NCBI GenBank assembly: GCA_903907745.1
Contig: CAIVPF010000073.1
Coordinates: 1 to 64,000, forward strand
Reading direction: 5' to 3'
Length of the DNA: 64,000 nucleotides
From: an uncultured Cytophagaceae bacterium
GTDB lineage: Bacteria > Bacteroidota > Bacteroidia > Cytophagales > Spirosomataceae
Shown here: piece by piece, positions 19,931-30,763 of the stretch
Position numbering within the stretch: position 1 is the first letter of the stretch
How the letters are laid out: each line of letters begins with the position of its first letter
Program-made: the position numbers and the translations under genes
Notes under the pieces: generated by a model
Seen by the model: the letters and a program-made list of their open reading frames with translations, nothing else
Told to the model about the DNA's origin: nothing
The model's database searches: none

Positions 19931-22129
19931 TTAATTGAGTTTCCAGTTTTTCACATGAATGAGCTCAGGTTTTTTGGGGCCAGTCTGTGTAAAATTGGCA
20001 TTTTGCAGCTTAATATCTGTCGCCTCAATAACCCGATATGTTTGTTTTGCCTCAATGTCCAAATTCGATAATTGGATATGGTGAATCGGCATTTCAGGTA
20101 AGCCACGAATCAATAAGCCCGTTTCAACTTCTTTCGCAACCACCCGATCCACAAAAATATATTTAAACTGCGGAGTTCCCGCATCCACCGGCATCGCCTG
20201 AATCACCGGCGTTGCATCGCCATTGCCATAGGTCGCCACCGGATCTTTACCTTGATAATACATGTCAAACAAAATCGCCTCGCCCGCAATGTTTTTCATC
20301 GAAATATCCTGAATAAACACATTCTCCACCACACCCCCCCGGCCCCGTGCCGTCTTAAACCGCAATCCCACATCCGTGCCTAAAAATTGGCAATTTGACA
20401 CAAATAAATCATGTACCCCGCCCGACATCTCACTGCCCACAACCACCCCTCCATGGCCATGGAAAACCACACAATTCTCGATCATAATATAGGCGGAAGG
20501 CCGACCCCGTTTCCGCCCCTCCGCATCCTTTCCCGATTTCAAACAAATTCCATCATCCCCAACATCAAACTGGGAATTTTTGACCGACACATATTCACAT
20601 GACTCAATGTCAATCCCATCCCCATTTTGCGCAAACCACGGGTTTTTAACCGAAATATTATCCACCGTCAAATGCTTACAAAGTAAAGGATGAATATTCC
20701 AAGCAGGCGAGTTTTGAAAAGTCACCCCTTCCAATAAAATCTGCTCACATTCCCGCAAGGAAATCATATTCGGCCGCAAAAATTCTTTAATTTCTTCTGC
20801 TTTTGCCTCCGTAAAACCAGCCGCCACGACACCCGGTTGGTCCATTTTCGACCCCTTCAATGCCCGTTCAGTCGGATACCATGTCTCCTTTTTATCATCT
20901 AACACCCCACCCGAACGAACCAATTTATCCCATTCTCCCGCCGTTAATTTTCCTTTTTTCACCGGCCTCCAGGCCTCACCCGCCCCATCAATAATTCCTG
21001 CACCCGTGATCGCAATGTTCCGTTCGCCTTTAGCCGAAATAGGCGATTGTGCCCGAATGGCTTCCACACCTTCCCAACTCGTTTTTACCAAAGGGTATTG
21101 CGCCGCATCCGAACTAAACTGCAATACCGCACCCGCATCTAAATGCAGATTAATATTCGATCGCAACGTTATCGCCCCCGTCACAAAAAATCCTGCAGGA
21201 ATTCGTACCATCCCACCCCCTTGTTTGGCGGCAATGTCTATCGCCTGCTGAATCGCCGTCGTATTCAAGGCCTTCGCGGAAGAAACTGCGCCGTACGAAA
21301 CAATATTAAACGTATCTTTTTTGAAGGCTGTACCCGCTACAGTTGGCAACTCAAATTCATATTTCTGCGGGAAAATCGACTTTTTTAGAAAACTGCGCAG
21401 ATGTTCATTGGACGAGAAAATCGCCGCCGCCACCATATCCGAAATTTTCATAGCTCCAAAAGGTGAGAAATGCGTATCATCCGCCACTCCTTTCATAAAC
21501 TTCTTAAAAATACCCACCGGATAATGCAGAAACATTTTCTTCGCACCCTCCGGCCCCTCCGCACTAATGTATTTTTTACTTTCTTTTTCGATGTCGATCA
21601 ACAAGACCTTTTCCTTTGCCGCCACCTCGCGTATGACTGCTGGATAATCGGCATGTTGGTCCACAAAAACACCCGTCGAGTCGAATTTTCGGCGTTGGGT
21701 CGGTGTCAATAATATAGGAATCCCACCCTTCGAACGAGTTTCCGCCACATAGCGCGTTAAATTTTCACGAAAATCTGTTTGAGCAGGCGCATAGCGAGAT
21801 GTATCGGAGGCTTTGGCATCATTATGACCAAATTGAATGAGCACATAATCCCCCTTTTTGATTTGTTGGAATACCTTTTTCCATCGCCCCTCCGTCCGAA
21901 AACTCTTCGTACTCCGGCCATTATAGGCATGATTTTGCACCTCCACCGCTTCATTGAATAAATGCGAAAAGGGCATTCCCCATCCCGTCTCAGGAAAATC
22001 AGCCGCTAACTTATCCGCCATCGTCGAATCCCCAATCAAAAAGACACGCAGGGGTTCTTTGGCACTAAAACTAAACAGGAAAAAAGCTAAACTTGCGAAT
22101 AGGAATATTCGATATTTCATACGATACAT
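19931..22129 (-). CDS. Bifunctional rhamnogalacturonan acetylesterase-like (SGNH/CE12) - polygalacturonase (GH28) fusion
   Basis: N-term GDSTMAD, GHNDAK, DDTHFS (SGNH blocks); C-term FNIVSYGA, NGDGIDIESC, GDDGICLKSG, GHGG, RFKTARGRGG (GH28 blocks). Confidence 0.85.
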   Translation of the reverse strand: MYRMKYRIFLFASLAFFLFSFSAKEPLRVFLIGDSTMADKLAADFPETGWGMPFSHLFNEAVEVQNHAYNGRSTKSFRTEGRWKKVFQQIKKGDYVLIQFGHNDAKASDTSRYAPAQTDFRENLTRYVAETRSKGGIPILLTPTQRRKFDSTGVFVDQHADYPAVIREVAAKEKVLLIDIEKESKKYISAEGPEGAKKMFLHYPVGIFKKFMKGVADDTHFSPFGAMKISDMVAAAIFSSNEHLRSFLKKSIFPQKYEFELPTVAGTAFKKDTFNIVSYGAVSSAKALNTTAIQQAIDIAAKQGGGMVRIPAGFFVTGAITLRSNINLHLDAGAVLQFSSDAAQYPLVKTSWEGVEAIRAQSPISAKGERNIAITGAGIIDGAGEAWRPVKKGKLTAGEWDKLVRSGGVLDDKKETWYPTERALKGSKMDQPGVVAAGFTEAKAEEIKEFLRPNMISLRECEQILLEGVTFQNSPAWNIHPLLCKHLTVDNISVKNPWFAQNGDGIDIESCEYVSVKNSQFDVGDDGICLKSGKDAEGRKRGRPSAYIMIENCVVFHGHGGVVVGSEMSGGVHDLFVSNCQFLGTDVGLRFKTARGRGGVVENVFIQDISMKNIAGEAILFDMYYQGKDPVATYGNGDATPVIQAMPVDAGTPQFKYIFVDRVVAKEVETGLLIRGLPEMPIHHIQLSNLDIEAKQTYRVIEATDIKLQNANFTQTGPKKPELIHVKNWKLN

Positions 22130-22158
22130 TTATTCCTAAAGGCGCACGCGATCGATTT

Positions 22159-23118
22159 TTACCTATTAATCGCCACGCTTCCCAGAATTGTTTGAATAAT
22201 TTGTAAGGTCGTGATATTATCCGCCTCCGCCTCATAGGTTAAAAGTATCCGATGATTCAGCACATCCGGCGTCATTTCCTTGATATCCTCCGGAAGTACA
22301 TAATCACGTCCCTCCAAATAAGCCATCACCTTCGCCGCTAAATTTAAATGAATACTCGCCCGAGGAGATGCCCCAAATTGAATGTAATCCGCCTCCCTCG
22401 TCAGGCCATATTCCGCCGGATTCCGCGTCGCAAAAATCAATTCAATAATGTATTTTTCCAAAGTCTCCGAAATCGTAATTTTATTAATTTCCTTCCGGAT
22501 TTGTTGGATATCTGTCAAAGTTAAAATGGCCTTTGGCTCATACTGAAAGTCCATATTCGACATCTTTCGCATCACCTCTAATTCCTGTTCCTTATCCAAA
22601 TAATTCAAGAAAACCTTCATCATAAAGCGATCCACTTGCGCCTCTGGCAACGGAAACGTACCCTCCTGTTCCACCGGATTTTGTGTTGCCAACACCAAAA
22701 ATGGCTTGTCCAACGGATAAGTCGTATCCCCAATCGTCACTTGCTTCTCCGCCATCGCTTCCAATAAAGCCGATTGTACCTTCGCCGGTGCCCGATTAAT
22801 CTCATCCGCCAAAATAATCTGCGCAAAAATAGGGCCCTTCTTTACCTCAAATTCATTTTTCAATGGATTGTAAATCATCGTCCCCACCAAATCAGCCGGC
22901 AATAAATCCGGCGTAAACTGAATCCGCTGAAAATGTAAATCCAAAATTTTGGCCAATGTATTAATCGTCAAAGTCTTAGCTAAACCCGGAACCCCCTCCA
23001 ACAACACATGGCCTCCCGTAAATAATCCCACCAGCAATCGATTAATCAATCGTTCTTGACCGATTACCACTTTGCCCATTTCCTCAACAGCCAGCTTTAT
23101 CTTATCTCTTAATTCCAT
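22159..23118 (-). CDS. MoxR family AAA ATPase
   Basis: HVLLEGVPGLAKT, ADEINRAPAKVQSALLEAMAE, LATQNPVEQEGTFPLPEAQVDRF. Confidence 0.93.
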   Translation of the reverse strand: MELRDKIKLAVEEMGKVVIGQERLINRLLVGLFTGGHVLLEGVPGLAKTLTINTLAKILDLHFQRIQFTPDLLPADLVGTMIYNPLKNEFEVKKGPIFAQIILADEINRAPAKVQSALLEAMAEKQVTIGDTTYPLDKPFLVLATQNPVEQEGTFPLPEAQVDRFMMKVFLNYLDKEQELEVMRKMSNMDFQYEPKAILTLTDIQQIRKEINKITISETLEKYIIELIFATRNPAEYGLTREADYIQFGASPRASIHLNLAAKVMAYLEGRDYVLPEDIKEMTPDVLNHRILLTYEAEADNITTLQIIQTILGSVAINR

Positions 23119-23128
23119 AATTGCTCCT

Positions 23129-24796
23129 TTATTGTAATTTTTTGTAACGTATCCGTTTCGGCGTCACATCATTTCCTAATCGCTTCTTACGCGCTTCTTC
23201 ATATTCCGAATAATTACCCTCAAAATACGTCACCTGCGAATCCCCCTCAAAAGCCAAAATATGCGTGGCAATCCGATCTAAAAACCAACGATCGTGAGAA
23301 ATAACCACCGCACACCCAGCAAAATTCTCCAATCCCTCCTCCAATGCCCGCAATGTATTCACATCCAAGTCGTTCGTCGGCTCATCCAACAAAAGCACAT
23401 TCGCACCTTCCTTCAACATCATCGCTAAATGTACCCGATTCCGCTCACCCCCCGACAAATTACCAATCTTCTTCTCCTGATCCGCCCCATTAAAATTAAA
23501 CTTACTCACATACGCCCGCGCATTCGATTGCTTACCGCCCAACATCACCCAATCATTCCCATCCGAAATCGTCTCAAAAACCGATTTTTCAGCCTGCAAA
23601 GAATCATGCTCCTGATCCACATAGGCCAATTTCACCGTTTCCCCCACCTCAAAAGAACCAGAATCCGGACTCAATTGACCCGTAATCAATTTAAACATCG
23701 TCGTTTTTCCCGCACCATTCGGCCCAATAATCCCCACAATCCCCGCCGGTGGCAATGAAAAACTTACATTTTCATATAACAATTTATCCCCAAATGATTT
23801 CGAAACCCCTTGAACTTCAATAACTTTATTACCCAAACGCGGTCCCGCCGGGATGTAAAGCTCCAACTTATCCTCTTTTTGTTTATTCTCCTCTGACAAC
23901 AATTTCTCATAGGCCCCGATTCTCGCCTTGGATTTTGCTTGTCGAGCCTTCGGCGCCATACGAACCCATTCTAATTCACGTTGCAAGGTTTTTTGTCGGC
24001 GCGATTCCGTCTTCTCCTCCTGCGATAAACGATTTTGTTTTTGTTCCAACCAAGACGAATAATTTCCCTTCCACGGAATTCCCTCCCCACGATCCAATTC
24101 CAAAATCCATCCCGCCACATTATCCAAGAAATACCGGTCGTGGGTAACGGCAATGACCGTTCCTTTGTATTGGCGTAAATGTTGCTCCAACCAATCCACG
24201 GACTCGGCATCCAAATGGTTCGTCGGTTCATCCAATAACAACACATCCGGCTCTTGCAACAATAAACGACACAATGCCACCCGCCGCTTTTCTCCCCCTG
24301 ACAACGTACTTATTTTCGCATCCGCATCCGGACAACGCAAAGCATCCATGGCTTTTTCAAGCCGCGTATCTAATTCCCAGGCATTGAAATGATCCAATTT
24401 TTCCTGAACCTCACCCTGCCTATTTAATAATTTATCAAAATCCGCATCCGGATCTGCAAAGGCCTCATTGATCTCATCAAATTCCTTCAGTAAATTTTTA
24501 ATCTCCACCACCGCTTCCTCCACAACCTCTAGAACCGTTTTGTTCGGGTCTAATTGGGGCTCTTGTTCCAACATCCCCACCGTATAGCCCGGAGACCAAA
24601 CCACATCACCCGTAAAGGATTTATCCATGCCCGCAATAATGCGCAATAGGGTCGACTTTCCCGAACCGTTTAAACCCAATACCCCGATTTTCGCCCCGTA
24701 AAAAAAAGATAAATAAATGTTTTTTATAATTGTTTTCTGTGGCGGAATGACCTTGGACACTCGCTCCATCGAAAAGATAATCGTCTCATTACTCAT
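23129..24796 (-). CDS. ettA: Energy-dependent translational throttle protein EttA (ABC-F)
   Basis: Two ABC-F cassettes (GLNGSGKSTLLRI, LSGGEKRRVALCRLL, GPNGAGKTTMFKL, LSGGERNRVHLAMML). Start taken at MSNETIIFSMERVSK rather than the extended ORF start. Confidence 0.93.
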   Translation of the reverse strand: MSNETIIFSMERVSKVIPPQKTIIKNIYLSFFYGAKIGVLGLNGSGKSTLLRIIAGMDKSFTGDVVWSPGYTVGMLEQEPQLDPNKTVLEVVEEAVVEIKNLLKEFDEINEAFADPDADFDKLLNRQGEVQEKLDHFNAWELDTRLEKAMDALRCPDADAKISTLSGGEKRRVALCRLLLQEPDVLLLDEPTNHLDAESVDWLEQHLRQYKGTVIAVTHDRYFLDNVAGWILELDRGEGIPWKGNYSSWLEQKQNRLSQEEKTESRRQKTLQRELEWVRMAPKARQAKSKARIGAYEKLLSEENKQKEDKLELYIPAGPRLGNKVIEVQGVSKSFGDKLLYENVSFSLPPAGIVGIIGPNGAGKTTMFKLITGQLSPDSGSFEVGETVKLAYVDQEHDSLQAEKSVFETISDGNDWVMLGGKQSNARAYVSKFNFNGADQEKKIGNLSGGERNRVHLAMMLKEGANVLLLDEPTNDLDVNTLRALEEGLENFAGCAVVISHDRWFLDRIATHILAFEGDSQVTYFEGNYSEYEEARKKRLGNDVTPKRIRYKKLQ

Positions 24797-24963
24797 ATTT
24801 TTTTTGCATTTTTTTGATAGAACCTGCAAAGAATGTGAATTTTGTCTAAAAATCTTAATTAATTCAAAGAATTTTAAATAAATTAGGCCTCCAAATGAAA
24901 CGGAATTAAAAATTATTACTTTTTGAGCCATAGCCTTGCTTGAAGCTCTTTGATTTAAAAAAA

Positions 24964-26238
24964 ATGAAATCTGCCAAAAAAAATGAATTTGGATTTTGCC
25001 AGGACGGCAAAGTTTTCATCAACGCCTATTTAAATTTTCCACAACGAGAAATTGGATTCGTCCGAAACACCGAAGAAGAGGCATTAGCCTATTTTGTAAA
25101 TCGATTTGACCTAGCAAAACGAAAAGTCGATCTTCTCTCTAGCGAAGTCGAAACGGTACAAAACAAAGGTTCTTTCCTAACCAAAGTAGTTCAAATGAAA
25201 GCCTATTTAGGCGAATTTGATGGCCTAGGGGATTTTAAACCTTTGTTCGACGAATTAGACCGCATGGAAAAATACCTGCGGGATTTGATTCAAAACAATC
25301 AAATCAAAAATTTAGAAATCAAACGCGCTTTAATCCAAGACGCCAAAAATATTTCTACCGAAGATGATATCGCTAAAGCCACCGACGAATTGATGGAAAT
25401 CAAATCGAAATGGGTAAAAACGGGTCCAGTAGATAAATTATTTCAAGAAGAACTGAGCCAGGAATTCCAAGTGGTATTAGATGAATTTTTCCTTCGTCGA
25501 CGCTTTTTCTTCGAAGAAAAAAATCGCCAAATCGACGAGAAAATTCTCACGCTTCAAGGCTTCATCGATGCAGTGCATCAACTTCGCAAAACGGAGGATT
25601 TGGACGTCGCAGTCATTCGCGTAAAAGAGTTACAAAAAGAATGGAAAACCGTACTAGGCCTACCCCCGAAAAAGCAATCCATGCTTTGGAAGAATTTCAA
25701 GAAAGCCAATGACATGTTTTTCGAGAAATATAACCGGGTCAAAGGCATCGAATATAAACCAAGAGTCGATCCTCGCATTCAAGAATTAACCACCATGACA
25801 GGTGAATTAGAATTGAAATTAAGCGATCAACCTAACATGGTGGCCACCGCAGAACTAGCCAAAGCCTACCTCGTGAAATGGAAAGAAGTTAGCGCCCAAG
25901 TGAAAATGATCGACCGCTCGATGGCAGAACGTTTCCGGAATGCCTGTGATAAAATTTTCGAAATGAATTATTTGTTGCGCGTCATTTCCTATCGCCACGC
26001 CAACCTGAACGAAAAACCCCGCATCGAACAATTGAAAATCATGATCAATCAAATGGATTACATGACCAAAAAAGAACGCGGGGAACTAGAAGATTTTATT
26101 GGACAATCAGAACGCGATGGCCAAATGGAAGAAAAACTCGTGCTAAGCAAAATCAATACCCAAAAGCGCAAAATCAGCATGAAAGAAATGCTTTTGACTG
26201 GATTTAAAGCGGAATTAGATACGATTTTAAACAGTTAA
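24964..26238 (+). CDS. DUF349 domain-containing protein
   Basis: Repeated LxxxWKxxG..P..xxxLWxxFKxAxDxFFxxY units characteristic of DUF349. The start could instead be 24940. Confidence 0.85.
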   Translation: MKSAKKNEFGFCQDGKVFINAYLNFPQREIGFVRNTEEEALAYFVNRFDLAKRKVDLLSSEVETVQNKGSFLTKVVQMKAYLGEFDGLGDFKPLFDELDRMEKYLRDLIQNNQIKNLEIKRALIQDAKNISTEDDIAKATDELMEIKSKWVKTGPVDKLFQEELSQEFQVVLDEFFLRRRFFFEEKNRQIDEKILTLQGFIDAVHQLRKTEDLDVAVIRVKELQKEWKTVLGLPPKKQSMLWKNFKKANDMFFEKYNRVKGIEYKPRVDPRIQELTTMTGELELKLSDQPNMVATAELAKAYLVKWKEVSAQVKMIDRSMAERFRNACDKIFEMNYLLRVISYRHANLNEKPRIEQLKIMINQMDYMTKKERGELEDFIGQSERDGQMEEKLVLSKINTQKRKISMKEMLLTGFKAELDTILNS

Positions 26239-27597
26239 TAAGCCTAAATCAACGGCCAAGGCCTTCAAATCTAAGCCATCAAAGGTACCCGAGGACATCA
26301 TCAATACGTTGCTGTCCTCTTTTTTATGCCCTAAAATCTCTGCCCGCAAGGCTTCTGAATCACGCAATACGATCAAATTTGGATGTTTGAAATAATCCTG
26401 AATGACCGATTCTTCGATCCGGTCCATCCGTTTAATGGCCCGAGCATGCTCACTTAAATAGACAATCGCCTTATCCGCCTGTGCCAAGGTACCTTGGTAT
26501 TGTGGAAGAAATACAGGATTTAAACTACTAAATGTATGTAATTCTAGGCAAGCGGTCAGTTGGCGCTCTGGAAATTGCGTTTTCAAGGCCCGCGTAGTCG
26601 CCTCCACTTTTGAGGGTGCGTGGGCAAAGTCCTTGTAAAGTAAGGAGTTTGCGTTTTGGCCAACTAATTCCAAACGTTTCGCCGCCCCCTTAAAGCCAGT
26701 AATCGCTTCGTAAAATTCGGAGGAAGAAATTCCGATTTGCTCGCATATCAAACGCGCGCCATTTAAATTTTTCAAGCTATGTTCCCCAAAAACCAAAATC
26801 TCATATTCCTTCCCATCCAAACCCTTCAACCATGTTTTTCCATTTTTGATAAAGGATGGATGCGCTTCATAGCCTTCTTTATCGCAATGCTCCGGACATG
26901 CCTCAATAAGGGCCTCCAACGTTCCGTCACTTTGATCAAAAAATAACTGACCGGCCTTAGGCATTTGACGAATTAATTTCGAAAAGGAATCTGTATAGGA
27001 TTCAAAGGTCGGATATACATTAATATGGTCCCAAGCGATCCCAGAAATGAGGGCTATGTGGGGTTGATATAATAAAAATTTAGCTTGTCGGTCGATCGGC
27101 GATGCCAAATATTCGTCTCCTTCGATCACGATGATCGGCGCATCAGACAGCGAGGCCATGAGCTCGAAGCCTTCGATGCGCGCGCCAACTAAATAATCAA
27201 AATGACGGCCTACACTTTTCAGCACATGCAAAATCATGGACGTGATGCTGGTTTTTCCATGACTGCCAGCGATGACAATCCGTTGCTTATGTTTACTTTC
27301 TTCGTATAAAAAGGAAGGATAAGATTCGATTTTGATACCTAATTCTTGGGCCTTTAAAAGCTCGGGGTTGTCTGCCCGCGCATGCATCCCGACAATCACG
27401 GCGTCTAGATCCGTCGTGATTTTCTCAGGAAACCAGCCGAATTGTTCTGGTAAGATACCATGATGAGCCAAGAGACTTTTAGAAGGTTCATAAATTTCAT
27501 CGTCTGAGCCGCTAATTTGGTAGCCTTTGGCTAAAAGCGCCAATGCTAAATTATGCATGGCTGCGCCTCCTATTGCGATAAAATGAATCTTTGGCAT
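26227..27597 (-). CDS. mpl: UDP-N-acetylmuramate:L-alanyl-gamma-D-glutamyl-meso-diaminopimelate ligase (Mpl)
   Basis: IHFIAIGGAAMHNLALAL, AGSHGKTSITSMI, FAHAPSKVEATTRALK. Confidence 0.93.
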   Translation of the reverse strand: MPKIHFIAIGGAAMHNLALALLAKGYQISGSDDEIYEPSKSLLAHHGILPEQFGWFPEKITTDLDAVIVGMHARADNPELLKAQELGIKIESYPSFLYEESKHKQRIVIAGSHGKTSITSMILHVLKSVGRHFDYLVGARIEGFELMASLSDAPIIVIEGDEYLASPIDRQAKFLLYQPHIALISGIAWDHINVYPTFESYTDSFSKLIRQMPKAGQLFFDQSDGTLEALIEACPEHCDKEGYEAHPSFIKNGKTWLKGLDGKEYEILVFGEHSLKNLNGARLICEQIGISSSEFYEAITGFKGAAKRLELVGQNANSLLYKDFAHAPSKVEATTRALKTQFPERQLTACLELHTFSSLNPVFLPQYQGTLAQADKAIVYLSEHARAIKRMDRIEESVIQDYFKHPNLIVLRDSEALRAEILGHKKEDSNVLMMSSGTFDGLDLKALAVDLGLLTV

Positions 27598-27678
27598 ATT
27601 ATATTCAATGAATTTATTGCAAAGTACATACTTTTATTGCAGTTTTGCACGTTTTTCCACAAACTCAAAGGTTTAGAA

Positions 27679-29133
27679 ATGAAAAATTACATCGATCTAA
27701 TTGATCAAACCATCGAATTCCCTACACGGGAATTTAATATCAATGAGAACAATGAACTGTTGTTTAATAATGTGCCCTTAATGGAAATCATTAAGCAATA
27801 TGGAACCCCTTTGAAAATTTCCTATTTGCCGAAAATCTCAGAGCATATCGATAATGCCAAATTATTGTTCCGTAATGCGATTAAAAAGTACAATTACAAA
27901 GGAAACTATACCTATTGCTATTGTACCAAATCGTCTCATTTTTCATTTATTTTAGAGGAAGTGTTGAAACAACACGTCCATTTAGAAACAAGTAGTGCCT
28001 TCGATATTTCAATTATAAGAGACATGTACCTGCAAGGGAAAATCTCTAAATCCACGTATATTCTTTGTAACGGCTACAAACAACCTTTGTATACGCAATA
28101 CATTTCGGAGTTGATCAACGATGGATTTAATTGTATTCCTATCCTCGACAACCTCAAGGAAATCGATTTTTACGAAAAGTCGGTTAATGCTGACAAAGTG
28201 AATTTAGCCATTCGGATCGCCACAGATGAGGAGCCCGATTTTGCATTTTATACCTCCCGTTTAGGTTTACGTTATTCGGATGTCAATACCCTTTACGAAG
28301 AAAAAATTAAGCCGAATCCGCGCTTTAATTTAAAGATGTTGCATTTCTTCATTAACACGGGGATCAAAGATAGCGCCTATTACTGGTCAGAATTAAGCCG
28401 TTTTATTTACAAATATTGTGAAATGAAAAAGATCTGTCCGGAATTGGATTCGATCGATTTAGGTGGCGGCTTACCGATTCAAACTTCCTTGCAGTTTAAT
28501 TACGATTACCAAGCCATGGTGGATGAAATCGTGGAATCAATTTCTTGGATTTGCAATAAAAATAATGTGCCCGTTCCGAACATTTTTACGGAATTTGGTT
28601 CCTATACGGTAGGGGAAAGTGGAGCAGTTTTATATGAGATTATTGACCAAAAGCTTCAAAACGACAAGGAGTTATGGTACATGATCGATGGATCTTTCAT
28701 TACGCAATTGCCGGATTCATGGGGCATGAATCAAAAATACATTATGTTGCCAGTGAATAACTGGGGGATGCCTTATCAAAAAGTCAATTTGGGAGGACTA
28801 ACCTGCGACTCGATGGATTTTTATAATACCGAAGCGCATAGTTCTGATTTATATTTACCTATTTTTGAGGAGGAGTCAGAGCGACAGTTTGTCGGATTTT
28901 TCCATACTGGCGCCTATCAAGAGTCTTTGGGTGGATATGGAGGAATCCAACACTGCCTGATTCCCGCACCTAAGCACGTGATTGTAGATCGATTAGAGGA
29001 TGGAACGGTGACTACGCGATTGTTCTCTGAGGAACAATTAAGCGGTCCGATGCTCACGATTTTGGGATATAATGAAACCAATAACAATAAAACAGAAATT
29101 AAAGTCGTTACTAAAAAACTAGAAACTGTATAA
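27679..29133 (+). CDS. speA: Biosynthetic arginine decarboxylase (PLP, alanine-racemase fold)
   Basis: YCTKSSHFSFILEEV PLP-lysine region, LDSIDLGGGLPIQ, FTEFGSYTVG. The 27553 start lies inside mpl, so ATG 27679 is preferred. Confidence 0.85.
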   Translation: MKNYIDLIDQTIEFPTREFNINENNELLFNNVPLMEIIKQYGTPLKISYLPKISEHIDNAKLLFRNAIKKYNYKGNYTYCYCTKSSHFSFILEEVLKQHVHLETSSAFDISIIRDMYLQGKISKSTYILCNGYKQPLYTQYISELINDGFNCIPILDNLKEIDFYEKSVNADKVNLAIRIATDEEPDFAFYTSRLGLRYSDVNTLYEEKIKPNPRFNLKMLHFFINTGIKDSAYYWSELSRFIYKYCEMKKICPELDSIDLGGGLPIQTSLQFNYDYQAMVDEIVESISWICNKNNVPVPNIFTEFGSYTVGESGAVLYEIIDQKLQNDKELWYMIDGSFITQLPDSWGMNQKYIMLPVNNWGMPYQKVNLGGLTCDSMDFYNTEAHSSDLYLPIFEEESERQFVGFFHTGAYQESLGGYGGIQHCLIPAPKHVIVDRLEDGTVTTRLFSEEQLSGPMLTILGYNETNNNKTEIKVVTKKLETV

Positions 29134-29135
29134 TT

Positions 29136-29267
29136 ATGAAAAAATACTTCGCCGTTTTTGCCTTTAGCCTGTTGTTGCTTCAGGGTTGCCCGTCTTCCCA
29201 ATCATCATCAGCGAATTGTCCAGCATATGGAACGACTTCAGTTGACCGGGAAAACCACCGCATTTAA
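29136..29267 (+). CDS. Small lipoprotein, 43 aa ([43 protein letters not shown])
   Basis: Own translation. ATG 2 nt after the speA stop, type II signal peptide with lipobox LLQGC, TAA at 29265. Below the ORF-track size cutoff. Confidence 0.6.
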   Translation: MKKYFAVFAFSLLLLQGCPSSQSSSANCPAYGTTSVDRENHRI

Positions 29268-30757
29268 TCTACGGACCAGTCAAAGCTTTTAGTAACTGCT
29301 TTTTTCCATTGTTGGCGCATCTTTTCACGCTTGCTTGATTCCATATTTGGTTTCCACGTATGCGCAATCGCCCAGTTTTTACGTAAATCATCCAGATTTT
29401 CCCAATAGCCCACCGCCAAACCTGCTGCATACGCAGCACCTAAGGCAGTGGTTTCAATGATTTTTGGACAAATCACTTCTTCGCCTAAAATGTCGGACTG
29501 AAATTGCATCAGCAATTGGTTCACCACCATGCCGCCATCGACGCGCAAGGAAGTTATCGATATTCCTGCATCTTTTTCCATCGCTTCCAAAACCTCCCAG
29601 GTTTGGAAAGCCGTAGCTTCCAAGGCCGCGCGCGCGATGTGTGATTTATTAATGTACCGTGTAAGCCCCACTAAAACACCCCGCGCATCTTGTTTCCAAT
29701 AGGGCGCGTAGAGGCCTGAAAACGCGGGTACGAAATAGCAACCGCCATTGTCTTCCACTTCTTTCGCCAACTTTTCAATATCCGGGCTATGTTTAATGAT
29801 GCCCAGGTTATCCCGTAGCCATTGGACCAATGCCCCTGTGATGGCCACAGATCCCTCCAATGCATAGTGGACAGGCTCATCACCTAATTGGTAGGCCACG
29901 GTCGTTAGCAAGCCAAATGCGGATGGAATCGCTTTCGTCCCCGTATTCATGAGAAGAAAACATCCTGTGCCATAGGTATTTTTGCCTTGTCCGGGATTGA
30001 AACAGGTTTGACCGACGAGCGCCGCTTGTTGGTCTCCCAAAATTCCCGCTAAAGGAACTCCGCCGAGGACGCCTTTGGCTTTGGCGTAAACTTTCGAACT
30101 GGAGGTGATTTCTGGTAGCATTACTTTAGGAATTCCTAAAACCGATAAGATTTCATCGTCCCATTGGCATGTTTGTAAATCCATTAATTGGGTTCTACTC
30201 GCATTTGTCACATCCGTGATGTGAATGCCGCCATCGGTTCCCCCAGTTAAATTCCAGGCGATGAAGGTATCCATATTGCCAAAAACCGCTTCGCCTTTTT
30301 CAGCGTCCGCCCGCAACCCTTCGATGTTATTTAGCAACCAGCGCAATTTCAATCCGCTGAAATAGGTCGCCAGTGGCAAACCCGTTTTCGCCCGGAAGCG
30401 GTCCATGCCACCGTCTTTGGCGAGTTCCGCTAATTCAGAACCGACACGTGTGTCCTGCCACACGATGGCATTGTAATACGGTTTTCCGGTGATTTTATTC
30501 CAAACGAGGGTGGTTTCTCTTTGGTTGGTGATTCCCACCGCAGCTAAATCTTTGGCGGATAAATTCGCTTTTCCGAGGGCGAGCCCGATGACCTCTTGGG
30601 TATTTCGCCAAATTTCATCTGAGTCATGTTCGACCCATCCGGCTTGCGGGTAAATTTGTTTGTGCTCTTTTTGGCCTACGGAAATAATTTCCCCGCCTTT
30701 ATTAAAAATAATGAATCGGGAACTCGTGGTTCCTTGATCAATGGATCCGATGTACAT
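29264..30757 (-). CDS. glpK: Glycerol kinase
   Basis: [48 protein letters not shown]. Confidence 0.97.
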   Translation of the reverse strand: MYIGSIDQGTTSSRFIIFNKGGEIISVGQKEHKQIYPQAGWVEHDSDEIWRNTQEVIGLALGKANLSAKDLAAVGITNQRETTLVWNKITGKPYYNAIVWQDTRVGSELAELAKDGGMDRFRAKTGLPLATYFSGLKLRWLLNNIEGLRADAEKGEAVFGNMDTFIAWNLTGGTDGGIHITDVTNASRTQLMDLQTCQWDDEILSVLGIPKVMLPEITSSSKVYAKAKGVLGGVPLAGILGDQQAALVGQTCFNPGQGKNTYGTGCFLLMNTGTKAIPSAFGLLTTVAYQLGDEPVHYALEGSVAITGALVQWLRDNLGIIKHSPDIEKLAKEVEDNGGCYFVPAFSGLYAPYWKQDARGVLVGLTRYINKSHIARAALEATAFQTWEVLEAMEKDAGISITSLRVDGGMVVNQLLMQFQSDILGEEVICPKIIETTALGAAYAAGLAVGYWENLDDLRKNWAIAHTWKPNMESSKREKMRQQWKKAVTKSFDWSVD

Positions 30758-30763
30758 AGGAAA

